NCBI GenBank assembly: GCA_046262355.1
Contig: JBHEMX010000024.1
Coordinates: 1-59,919 of the forward strand
Origin: DATADD01 sp046262355
GTDB taxonomy: Bacteria; Actinomycetota; CADDZG01; WHSQ01
DNA: 59,919 nt
Reading direction: 5' to 3'
The notes beneath the pieces are model-generated. The model ran no database searches and was not told where the DNA came from. It was given only the letters and a program-made list of their open reading frames with translations. Positions 42,757 through 50,320 of the stretch are shown here, one piece after another. Every line of letters starts with the position of its first letter. Within the stretch, counting starts at the first letter, position 1. The position numbers and the translations under genes are program-made.

Positions 42757-44399
42757 CCGCCCGGATCCCCCCTTTGCGCGCCCGTCCCGAGTGGCGCGCG
42801 CTCCAGGCACACCATGCAGAGATGCGGAGTCTCGATCTACGGGAGATGTTCGCCGCCGACGGTGGGCGCAGCGAACGCATGTCGGCCACAGCAGACGGTG
42901 TCTTTGTCGACCTCTCCAAGAACCTTGCGAACGAGACAACGATCGCGTTGTTGGTGGAGCTCGCCGCCGCATGCGGGCTGAGCGACAGGATCGAGGCGAT
43001 GTTTCGCGGCGAGCACATCAACGCGACCGAGGATCGGGCGGTGTTGCACGTTGCCTTGCGGATGCCGAGGGGCTCTGCGCTCGTGGTCGACGGCACCGAC
43101 GTCGTCGCCCAGGTCCATGAGGTGCTCGACCGGATGTCCGATCTCGCGGTGCAGGTGCGCGCTCGTGAATGGCTGGGTCACTCCGGGCGGCCCGTACGCA
43201 ACATCGTCAACATCGGTATCGGAGGCTCTGATCTGGGACCGGCGATGGCTTATGACGCCCTCCGTCACTTCAGCGATCGAGACCTCACCTTCCGCTTCGT
43301 GTCCAACATCGATGGGACGGAACTCGCCGAGGGGACGCGCGACCTCGAGCCGGAGGAGACTCTGTTCATCGTCTCTTCCAAGACCTTCACCACCCTCGAG
43401 ACGCTTACGAACGCCCGTAGCGCGCGCGACTGGATGCTGCGGGGCCTGGGAGGGGACCGATCTGCCGTCGCGAAGCACTTCGTTGCGGTGTCCACGAACG
43501 AGAAGCTCGTGCGTGACTTCGGGATCGATCCCGACAACATGTTCGGGTTCTGGGACTGGGTGGGAGGACGCTACTCGTACGATTCCGCGATCGGCCTGTC
43601 ACTGATGATCGCGATCGGTCCAGATCGCTTCCGGGAGATGCTCGGGGGACTGCGAGCTATCGACGATCACTTCCGCAGCGCACCGTTCGAGCGCAACCTG
43701 CCGGTGCTCATAGGACTGCTTTCCGTGTGGTACTCGAACTTCTGGCGCGCCGAGACTGTTGCCATCCTGCCGTACGACCATTACCTCGGGAAGCTGCCTG
43801 CCTATCTCCAGCAACTCGAGATGGAGAGCAACGGCAAGCACGTGACGTTCGACGGTGAGCATGTCGACTACGACACCGGGGTGATCGTCTGGGGTCAGCC
43901 TGGAACGAACGGACAACACGCGTTCTATCAGCTGATGCACCAAGGCACGAGGCTCATCCCCTGTCACTTCATCGGCTTCCTCCGCACGCTCAATCCGCTC
44001 GGAGAACATCACGACCTCTTGATGTCCAATCTCATCGCACAGACGGCCGCCCTCGCCTTCGGCCGCAGCGCCGCGGAGTTGAGGGAGGCAGGAGTCGCGG
44101 AGGAAGAAATCCCTCATCGGATATGTGAAGGGAACCGGCCGAGCACGACGATCCTCCTCGAAGAGCTCACGCCCGAGACGCTCGGCAAACTAATCGCGCT
44201 CTACGAGCACAGCGTCTTCACACAGGGGGCGATCTGGGGGATCGACTCCTTCGACCAATGGGGCGTTGAGCTCGGTAAGGTGCTGGCCACGGACATCATT
44301 CCCGAGCTCGAGGATGATGCAGCTCCGGACCTGCACCACGATCCGTCGACCAACGCGATCATCCGACGCTATAGGCGCGCCAACGGCAGAGCGACCTGA
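42753..44399 (+). CDS. pgi: Glucose-6-phosphate isomerase
   Basis: This 548-residue cytoplasmic isomerase interconverts glucose 6-phosphate and fructose 6-phosphate. Family signatures are present: NIGIGGSDLGPAMAYDAL, VSSKTFTTLETLTNA, the WDWVGGRYSYDSAIGLS region, the longer PGI motif around GQPGTNGQHAFYQLMHQGT, and GIDSFDQWGVELGK near the C-terminus with the catalytic Lys. Length is typical of the E. coli-like class. It is coupled to gnd by an ATGA overlap, linking glycolysis and the pentose phosphate pathway. Confidence 0.97.
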   Translation: MTARIPPLRARPEWRALQAHHAEMRSLDLREMFAADGGRSERMSATADGVFVDLSKNLANETTIALLVELAAACGLSDRIEAMFRGEHINATEDRAVLHVALRMPRGSALVVDGTDVVAQVHEVLDRMSDLAVQVRAREWLGHSGRPVRNIVNIGIGGSDLGPAMAYDALRHFSDRDLTFRFVSNIDGTELAEGTRDLEPEETLFIVSSKTFTTLETLTNARSARDWMLRGLGGDRSAVAKHFVAVSTNEKLVRDFGIDPDNMFGFWDWVGGRYSYDSAIGLSLMIAIGPDRFREMLGGLRAIDDHFRSAPFERNLPVLIGLLSVWYSNFWRAETVAILPYDHYLGKLPAYLQQLEMESNGKHVTFDGEHVDYDTGVIVWGQPGTNGQHAFYQLMHQGTRLIPCHFIGFLRTLNPLGEHHDLLMSNLIAQTAALAFGRSAAELREAGVAEEEIPHRICEGNRPSTTILLEELTPETLGKLIALYEHSVFTQGAIWGIDSFDQWGVELGKVLATDIIPELEDDAAPDLHHDPSTNAIIRRYRRANGRAT

Positions 44400-44468
44400 G
44401 CGGCACGCGAATCGAAACCGGCGTCTGTATGTGCCGGCGCAGGTGCAGGGCGAGAGCTAGCGGCAGCG

Positions 44469-44612
44469 ATGGCCGAGGTGGACCTGCGCACCTTCCTCAA
44501 GCACAGCCCGGCGGCGACCGCGGGAGGGGCCGCGCTAGCGCTATCCGGGCGTTCGACATGCCGCGCGCGATCAACTTCGAGGCATCGACCTCTCGTTCGG
44601 TCAACGACCTAA
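44469..44612 (+). other. Possible remnant of a Tat-exported protein N-terminus
   Basis: In the 300-base gap between pgi and the ABC exporter, ATG 44469 opens a 47-codon frame. It starts MAEVDLRTFLKHSPAATAGG, like a twin-arginine signal peptide with one Arg lost (DLRTFLK for DRRTFLK). It then loses coding character, and another frame (AINFEASTSRSVNDLSAS) looks protein-like for about 35 codons. I see no complete gene. This is probably the debris of a deleted one. Confidence 0.25.
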
Positions 44613-44700
44613 GCGCATCGGGCTTCGGCGGAGCACCCCGGGAATGGAAAACTGACGCCGGCCGTTAGAGGTCACGGGACAGGGGTGCCCGGGCGCGCCC

Positions 44701-46611
44701 GTGGCACACCGTGGCAAACCGGAAGGGGAACCAGTGCACCGCTGGGTCGATCACGACAAGCTGCAAGGAGCGAAGCTCGATCGAGCGGTGATGCGGCGCG
44801 TGTGGGACTTCGTCCGGCCCTATCACCGCCGCGTCTACGCGTATCTGGTGATCATCGCAGTGTCCTCCGGTGTGGCGGTGCTTCCCCCGCTTGTCTTCCG
44901 GCGTCTCATCGACGTGGCCATCCCGGCGGGCGATCTCGGTGCGATCAACCTCCTCGCCGGCCTTGCGCTCTTCCTGTCTCTCGCCGCAGCCGGCCTAACC
45001 CTGCTCGGCGGCATGATCGCGGTGCGGATCGGCGAGGGGCTCATCTACGACCTTCGCTCGGCGCTGTACGACCATGTCCAGCGCATGCCGATCGCGTTCT
45101 TCACGCGCACTCAGACCGGGGCGCTGATCAGCCGGCTGAACAACGACGTCATCGGCGCACAGCAGGCGGTCACGTCCACGCTCAGCACCGCCGTGTCGAG
45201 CACTCTGGGGCTCGTGTTCACCCTTGGAGCCATGCTCGCCCTCGACTGGGGCATAACCGCGCTGGCGCTGCTGTTGGTCCCCGTCTACCTCCTGGTTTCT
45301 AGGCGGGTCGGCCGGCTGGTGCAGAGGCTGGCGCGCCACCAGATGGAGATGAACGCGCGCATGAACACGGTGATGACCGAACGGTTCAACGTGGCGGGCG
45401 CGCTGCTCGTGAAGCTCTTCGGTCGGCCTACGGACGAAGCGAGGGATTTCCGGGCCCGCGCCGGCGAGGTGCGCGACGCGGGAGTGCGACGCTCCTTCCT
45501 GTCGCGCACTTTCGGGGTGAGCTTGTCGGCGATCGCCGCCGTCGGGACCGCCGCGGTGTATTTCTTCGGAGCGCGTGCGGTCGTGCAGGGCAGCTTCACG
45601 ATAGGCACGATGGTTGCTTTCGCCGCGTACCTGCAACGGCTCTACAGCCCGATAACGGATCTCACGACCACGCGCGTGGACCTGCTGAGCGCGCTGGTGT
45701 CGTTCGAGCGCGTGTTCGAGGTCCTCGATGCGCCGCTCGCCATCGAAGAGTCGCCGCACGCGGTCGTTCTAGATCGCTCCGCCGGACGCGTCGAGCTCGA
45801 CGACGTGTGGTTCCGCTACCCTGCCGCCGAAGAGCACACGATCGCCTCGCTCGAGGAGGAGAGCGAGGTTGCACTCAACAAGGATGCCTCGGATTGGGTG
45901 CTCCATGGGGTCTCGCTGGTGGCCGAGTCCGGCACGATGACGGCTCTCGTGGGACCGTCGGGAGCGGGCAAGACGACGCTGTCGCAACTGATCCCCCGTC
46001 TCTATGACGTCACCTATGGGGCCGTGCTGATAGACGGTCAAGACGTTCTGGAGCTCCGGTTGCAGTCTCTCGCGGATGCCGTCGGGATGGTGAGCCAGGA
46101 TGCTCATCTGTTTCACGACAGCATCGTAGCGAACCTCCGCTACGTGCGTCCCTCCGCGACCGACGAGGACATCGTCGCGGCATGTCGCGCCGCTCGGATC
46201 CACGACGTCGTCGCGGCGTTGCCCGACGGCTATGACACCGTCGTGGGGGAACGTGGCTACCGGCTCTCAGGGGGTGAGAAACAACGCCTTGCGATCGCGC
46301 GCGTGCTCCTGAAAGCGCCGGCGATCGTGATCTTGGACGAGGCGACGGCGCACCTGGACTCTGAGAGCGAGGCGCACATCCAGCGCGCGCTCGCAAGCGC
46401 CCTGCGGGGCCGCACGTCGATCGTCATCGCGCACCGGCTGTCCACGATCCGGGCCGCCGATCAGATACTCGTCGTGGACGAAGGCCGGATCGTCGAGCGA
46501 GGGCGGCACGAGGAGCTGATCGGCTCGGGCGGCCTCTACTCGGAGCTGTACGAGACGCAGTTCGCCCCGGCGGCCTCGGCATCGACGCGCGAAGAGCCCG
46601 CGTCGGCGTGA
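44701..46611 (+). CDS. ABC exporter, fused permease and ATPase (MsbA-like)
   Basis: This 636-residue half-transporter functions as a dimer. The membrane domain has six helices (VYAYLVIIAVSSGVAVLPPL; LLAGLALFLSLAAAGLTLLG; LGLVFTLGAMLALDWGITAL) with the type-1 exporter loop MPIAFFTRTQTGALISRLNND. The ATPase domain has Walker A ALVGPSGAGKTTLSQLIPRL, Q-loop MVSQDAHLFHDSIVANLRY, signature YRLSGGEKQRLAIARVLL and Walker B IVILDEATAHLDSESEAH. An acidic insertion (EEHTIASLEEESEVALNKD) before Walker A is slightly unusual. The start is GTG. The substrate, a drug or lipid, is unknown. Confidence 0.92.
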   Translation: MAHRGKPEGEPVHRWVDHDKLQGAKLDRAVMRRVWDFVRPYHRRVYAYLVIIAVSSGVAVLPPLVFRRLIDVAIPAGDLGAINLLAGLALFLSLAAAGLTLLGGMIAVRIGEGLIYDLRSALYDHVQRMPIAFFTRTQTGALISRLNNDVIGAQQAVTSTLSTAVSSTLGLVFTLGAMLALDWGITALALLLVPVYLLVSRRVGRLVQRLARHQMEMNARMNTVMTERFNVAGALLVKLFGRPTDEARDFRARAGEVRDAGVRRSFLSRTFGVSLSAIAAVGTAAVYFFGARAVVQGSFTIGTMVAFAAYLQRLYSPITDLTTTRVDLLSALVSFERVFEVLDAPLAIEESPHAVVLDRSAGRVELDDVWFRYPAAEEHTIASLEEESEVALNKDASDWVLHGVSLVAESGTMTALVGPSGAGKTTLSQLIPRLYDVTYGAVLIDGQDVLELRLQSLADAVGMVSQDAHLFHDSIVANLRYVRPSATDEDIVAACRAARIHDVVAALPDGYDTVVGERGYRLSGGEKQRLAIARVLLKAPAIVILDEATAHLDSESEAHIQRALASALRGRTSIVIAHRLSTIRAADQILVVDEGRIVERGRHEELIGSGGLYSELYETQFAPAASASTREEPASA

Positions 46612-46675
46612 CCTTCACGCTCTTCGGTGCCCTGATGGGTCCGTTCTCCCGGCTCAGCGCACCATACAAGTCGTG

Positions 46676-47083
46676 TCAGGACTCGGCAGGGCCCGGGTCG
46701 AGGTCCAGCGCCAGCGAGTTGATGCAATAGCGCTTGCCCTCGGGGCCGGGACCGTCGTCGAAGACGTGACCGAGGTGCGAGCCGCAGCGGCCGCAGACGA
46801 CTTCGGTGCGTCTCATGAACAAGCTGTTGTCGGGCTTCAGCTCGACGTTCGCCGTGTTCATCGGCTCGGTGAAGCTCGGCCAGCCGGTGCCCGAGTCGAA
46901 CTTCGCGTCGGAGCTGAAGAGCTCCGCGTTGCAGGCGCCGCAGCGGTAGATGCCGTCGTCCTTCGAGTAGACGTACTTCCCGGTGAAAGGCGGCTCGGTT
47001 CCCTTGCGCCTGAGGACCTCATATCGCTCGGGCGCAAGCTCCTCCTGCCACTCCTTCTCGTTCTTCATTACCTTCTCGCTCAT
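46676..47083 (-). CDS. msrB: Peptide-methionine (R)-S-oxide reductase MsrB
   Basis: The 135-residue enzyme repairs methionine-R-sulfoxide in proteins. It has two zinc-binding CxxC pairs (YRCGACNAELF and VVCGRCGSHLGHVF), the FDSGTGWPSF segment and the active site KRYCINSLALDL, with catalytic Cys. ATG 47083 is chosen for GTGGAGGAAGG directly before it. There is no signal peptide, so it is cytoplasmic. It converges with the ABC exporter gene and lies below the ATP-grasp gene on the same strand. Confidence 0.95.
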   Translation of the reverse strand: MSEKVMKNEKEWQEELAPERYEVLRRKGTEPPFTGKYVYSKDDGIYRCGACNAELFSSDAKFDSGTGWPSFTEPMNTANVELKPDNSLFMRRTEVVCGRCGSHLGHVFDDGPGPEGKRYCINSLALDLDPGPAES

Positions 47084-47188
47084 GCCTTCCTCCACCTCGG
47101 AGCGGTTGGACTGCACCGCCCACGATACGTCGGGTTCGGCCGTAGACGTCTCGTTGCCTCGGCGGGGGAGCGGGACGCCACCCTTCTG

Positions 47189-48415
47189 TCATGGTGCCGG
47201 ATCGATCACCACGTCGAGCACCGCATGGGCTCGGCGCAGCGTCTCCTCGACCTCCGGCGGGGTCCCGCCGCGGGCGAAGATGAACCCGAGATAGCGGTCC
47301 CCCTCGGGCAGCGGCTCGACCCGCCGGGAGGGGGCGATCGTTAGCTCCATGCCGGTCACGCCCGGGACCGCTCGAGCCTCGTCTTGCCCCTCGACCGCTC
47401 GCAGCACACCACGCGTGGGGATCGGGATCATCATCACCCCCGAGGCGCCCGGCTGCCTGCCGGCGCCGTCCTGGGGCATGTTCAACGCATGCCGCAGGAT
47501 CACCTCTTCGAGCGTCGCTCCCGCCCCGAAGCGCAACGAGCGCGAGCAGAGCCCGCCGATCGAGCGAGCCGCGACCTCGAGGACCGCCACGCGGCCGTCG
47601 GTGACCCTCAACTCGGCGTGGATCGGGCCCTCGGTGAGTCCCAAGGCCGCGCTCGCAAGTCTCGTGGCGTCGTCGACCGCCTCGAGGACCGCCGCAGGAA
47701 GACGCGACGGCGTGACGAACATCGTCTCCTCGAAGTAGGGCCCCTTGAGCGGATCCGGCTTGTCGAACACCGCAAGGACCTCGAGGACCCCGCGCCGCAG
47801 CAGTCCCTCGACCGCCACCTCGGCGCCGGGAAGGTATGACTCCACCAGCAGCGGCTCGAGCCGGTCCGCGCCGGCGCGCTCGAGGATGGCGCGGATGCGA
47901 GCCGCGGCGGCCTCGGCCTCCTCTGGGTCGTCGGCGCGGATCACGCCGCGGCTCGCGGCCAGCGAGACCGGCTTGAGGACGCAGGGGAAACCGATCTCTC
48001 CCGCGAGAGCCGAGACGTCGTCGTCGGGGGCGGCGACGAGAAATCTCGGCTGCGGCACATGAGCCGCCCCGAGGGCCCGGCGCAGCGCCGCCTTGTCGCG
48101 CGTCGCCGCGACCGCTGCGGGCGAGTTGTGCGCGAGCCCAAGAAGTCGCGCCGCGTGGGCCGCTGCCAGCACACCCTGATCGTCGACGCCGACCACCGCG
48201 TCTAGGGGAGCGCGCTCGGCGAAGGTCGCGATGACGTCGGCGGCCTCGTCGGGGCGCTCGAGGTTCACGACAAGGGTGAGATCGCGCGCGAACGCGGATA
48301 TCGCGAGCTTGCGCTCGGTCCCGATCACAACATCGGCGCCGAGCGCCTGAGCAGCATCCTGAAAGTCGCGTGCTCGATAGGTGGCGGTCGGCAACAACAG
48401 CATCACGCGCGGCAT
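47189..48415 (-). CDS. ATP-grasp domain carboxylate-amine ligase-like protein
   Basis: The 408-residue protein has an N-terminal preATP-grasp domain (MPRVMLLLPTATYRARDF), then the ATP-grasp fold. This shows KAALRRALGAAHVPQPRFLV, FPCVLKPVSLAASRGVI with the ATP-binding Lys, LLVESYLPGAEVAVEG and the metal-binding AELRVTDGRVAVLEVAARSIGG. These features match the biotin carboxylase-like/dipeptide ligase group often annotated only as ATP-grasp. The substrate pair is unknown. ATG 48415 is used because MPRVMLL is the typical beginning. It is divergent from the EamA transporter by 55 bases, so it may make something the transporter moves. Confidence 0.85.
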   Translation of the reverse strand: MPRVMLLLPTATYRARDFQDAAQALGADVVIGTERKLAISAFARDLTLVVNLERPDEAADVIATFAERAPLDAVVGVDDQGVLAAAHAARLLGLAHNSPAAVAATRDKAALRRALGAAHVPQPRFLVAAPDDDVSALAGEIGFPCVLKPVSLAASRGVIRADDPEEAEAAAARIRAILERAGADRLEPLLVESYLPGAEVAVEGLLRRGVLEVLAVFDKPDPLKGPYFEETMFVTPSRLPAAVLEAVDDATRLASAALGLTEGPIHAELRVTDGRVAVLEVAARSIGGLCSRSLRFGAGATLEEVILRHALNMPQDGAGRQPGASGVMMIPIPTRGVLRAVEGQDEARAVPGVTGMELTIAPSRRVEPLPEGDRYLGFIFARGGTPPEVEETLRRAHAVLDVVIDPAP

Positions 48416-48470
48416 CCCTCCATGATGAAGGAGGAAGCGCGGAGAGCGCTCCCCTCGGTCGTACCCCAAG

Positions 48471-49340
48471 ATGTCGGCCGTGGAGATCGTTCTCGGCCTC
48501 GGTGCAGCGCTCGCTTACGGAGCCGCCGACTTCATCGGAGGACTCGCGTCGCGGCGGACCGCCGCGTTCGCCGTCGTGCTCCTCTCGCAGGTCGCAGGGT
48601 CGGTCCTGCTCGTCGCGGTCCTGCCGTTCTTCGACAACGGGCGGCCGACGACTACCGAGCTGGGCTGGGGCGCCGTAGCCGGCGTGGCCGGCGGGCTGGG
48701 GGTCGCCGGTCTCTACCGGGGCCTCGCCATCGCCCCCATGAACGTCATCGCGCCGATCACCGCGGTCGTTGCGGCCACGGTGCCCGTCGTGTTCGGCGTC
48801 GCCACGGGAGAGCGTCCCAGCGCGCCCGCTGCGCTCGGAGCCGCCGTCGCACTCGTGGCCGTGGCCCTGGTGTCGCTCTCGCCCGGCCACCCTGGCGATC
48901 CCGGTTCCGTCGCACGCAAGACGCAGAGCGGCGCGGCGGGGATCATGCTTGCCGCCGGCGCCGGAGTTGCGTTCGGCGTGTTCTTCATCCTCGTGAGGCA
49001 TGCGGCAGAGGGCACGGGCCTGTGGTCGCTCGTGGGGGTCCGCATCGGGTCCATGACCACGGCCGCCTTGCTCGTTGCCGCAACCGCCACTTCGCTGCGT
49101 CCCCCCGGCGGCGCTCTGCCCCAGATCGCCTGCGCCGGCATCCTCGACACGGCCGCGAACGTGCTCTACCTGCTGGCCGCGCAACGAGGACTGCTGTCGC
49201 TCGTGGCGGTCCTGACGTCCATGTATCCGGCGAGCACGGTGCTGTTGGCCCGGATAGTGCTGGGGGAGCGCCTGACGGTGTTCCGGCTCGTCGGGCTCGC
49301 TGCTGCGGCCGTGGGGGTGGCGCTCATCGCGACGGGTTGA
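48471..49340 (+). CDS. EamA/DMT-family transporter
   Basis: This 289-residue protein is built of two EamA repeats with ten predicted helices. The first repeat begins VEIVLGLGAALAYGAADFIG and includes YRGLAIAPMNVIAPITAVVA. The second begins GAAGIMLAAGAGVAFGVFFI and ends LYLLAAQRGLLSLVAVLTSM and YPASTVLLARIVLGERL. Members export or import small metabolites such as amino acids; the ligand is unknown here. It is divergent from the ATP-grasp gene and followed by the CHRD gene. Confidence 0.9.
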   Translation: MSAVEIVLGLGAALAYGAADFIGGLASRRTAAFAVVLLSQVAGSVLLVAVLPFFDNGRPTTTELGWGAVAGVAGGLGVAGLYRGLAIAPMNVIAPITAVVAATVPVVFGVATGERPSAPAALGAAVALVAVALVSLSPGHPGDPGSVARKTQSGAAGIMLAAGAGVAFGVFFILVRHAAEGTGLWSLVGVRIGSMTTAALLVAATATSLRPPGGALPQIACAGILDTAANVLYLLAAQRGLLSLVAVLTSMYPASTVLLARIVLGERLTVFRLVGLAAAAVGVALIATG

Positions 49341-49444
49341 GAGCCAATCCTCCGGGTAGGGACCAGCGTATAGACCTCGACCGGTTGGGACGCAGGGGGG
49401 CGCGTCGCGGACGGCGCGTCCCAACGAGTAAGGGAGGTTCACAT

Positions 49445-49963
49445 ATGCGCAGATCCGCGCTCACCATGATCGCCGTCGGGCTCCTCGCAACTCTGCTGGC
49501 GGGATCCGCCCTGGTGGGCGGGGCGGCCGCCGACGACGATCATCTCCGGGCGAACCTGACGGGCGAGAACGAGGTCCCTGGGCCCGGCGCGCCGGGCGGC
49601 GCTTCGGGAGTCGCACGGGTAGAGGTCAAGCCGCAGAAGGGAATGGTCTGCTTCAAGCTCCGGTGGGAAGAGATCTCGGCCCCGACCGCCGCGCACATCC
49701 ACGCCGGGGGGGCCGACGTCGCGGGCCCGGTCGTGGTGACGTTGTTCATGACGTCCGAGGCGCCCGACCAGCCACCGACGCTTCCGGAGACGATCACGGC
49801 CGTCGAGGGCTGCAGCGACATGGTCGCGATCCCCGAGGGCGCGTCGTTCGATTCGACGACGCAGCTTCTGCTCAACATCAAGCGCAACCCGGGCGACTAT
49901 TACGTCAACGTCCACAACCTCGACTTCCCGGCCGGAGCGATCCGGGGCCAGCTCAAGGGCTGA
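49445..49963 (+). CDS. Secreted CHRD-domain protein
   Basis: This 172-residue protein has a Sec signal peptide (RRSALTMIAVGLLATLLAGS, cleavage probably after AAA near residue 29), then one CHRD domain. The domain has LRANLTGENEVPGPGAPGG, VCFKLRWEEI, TAAHIHAGG and a C-terminal YYVNVHNLDFPAGAIRGQL. Bacterial CHRD proteins are secreted and of unknown function. ATG 49445 follows AAGGGAGG. A GC-rich hairpin follows the stop. Confidence 0.88.
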   Translation: MRRSALTMIAVGLLATLLAGSALVGGAAADDDHLRANLTGENEVPGPGAPGGASGVARVEVKPQKGMVCFKLRWEEISAPTAAHIHAGGADVAGPVVVTLFMTSEAPDQPPTLPETITAVEGCSDMVAIPEGASFDSTTQLLLNIKRNPGDYYVNVHNLDFPAGAIRGQLKG

Positions 49964-49995
49964 TCGGCCGGAGGCAGCTTCGAGCCACGCCCTCG

Positions 49996-50026
49996 CGGGG
50001 CCCCGGGCGTCCACCCCGGGCCCCGG
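49996..50026 (+). terminator. Very GC-rich inverted repeat after the CHRD gene
   Basis: GGGGCCCCGGG and CCCCGGGCCCCGG flank a short loop and can form a long stem, about 35 bases after the CHRD stop. There is no T run. It may end transcription by a GC-stem mechanism as seen in high-GC actinobacteria. Confidence 0.4.
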
Positions 50027-50110
50027 CCGCCGGCCCTTTCGGCACACCTTTGACCCCTTGCCGTCGCTGAGCGAGGGTGGAGGCTCAATGGTCGCCGGCC
50101 AGCGGCGCCG

Positions 50111-50178
50111 AGGCGCGCCGGAGGCGCACCCACCCAACGGGGCCCGGCACCTAGGCGCGCCGGGCGCGCCCACCAAAC
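50111..50178. repeat. Degenerate direct repeat in the interval upstream of lon
   Basis: Two blocks beginning GGCGCGCCGG and ending in a CCCACC run occur about 43 bases apart, at about 50113 and 50154. They are imperfect copies separated by CCCAACGGGGCCCGGCACCTA. This 357-base gene-free interval (49964-50320) otherwise holds only the hairpin and the operator described separately. Confidence 0.4.
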
Positions 50179-50198
50179 CTGAGTGCCTCGGGAATATG

Positions 50199-50220
50199 GT
50201 TGCCACTGCAACGGTTGCAG
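50199..50220 (+). promoter_or_regulatory. MarR-type operator upstream of lon
   Basis: GTTGCCACTGCAAC (50199-50212) matches 12 of 14 bases of the perfect palindrome GTTGCATCTGCAAC found just upstream of the marR gene at 53168-53181. It overlaps a second dyad, CTGCAACGGTTGCAG (50206-50220). It lies about 100 bases upstream of the lon start, where a promoter operator would be. The adjacent MarR-family protein is the obvious candidate ligand. Confidence 0.6.
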
Positions 50221-50320
50221 CCTCAGCGACGCACCGGGCCCAGAAGCGGCCTCGGTGATCGGTTCGCTCGTGCCGGACCACACGGTCCGGCGCGATGGAG
50301 CGAGATCGCTGGAGAGTGCC

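Noticed and set aside
47019..49442. 807-codon minus-strand open frame
   Set aside because: It is a shadow over msrB, the ATP-grasp gene and the EamA gene. Its product is low-complexity Arg/Gly/Pro text with no domain, while the overlapping frames encode clear proteins.
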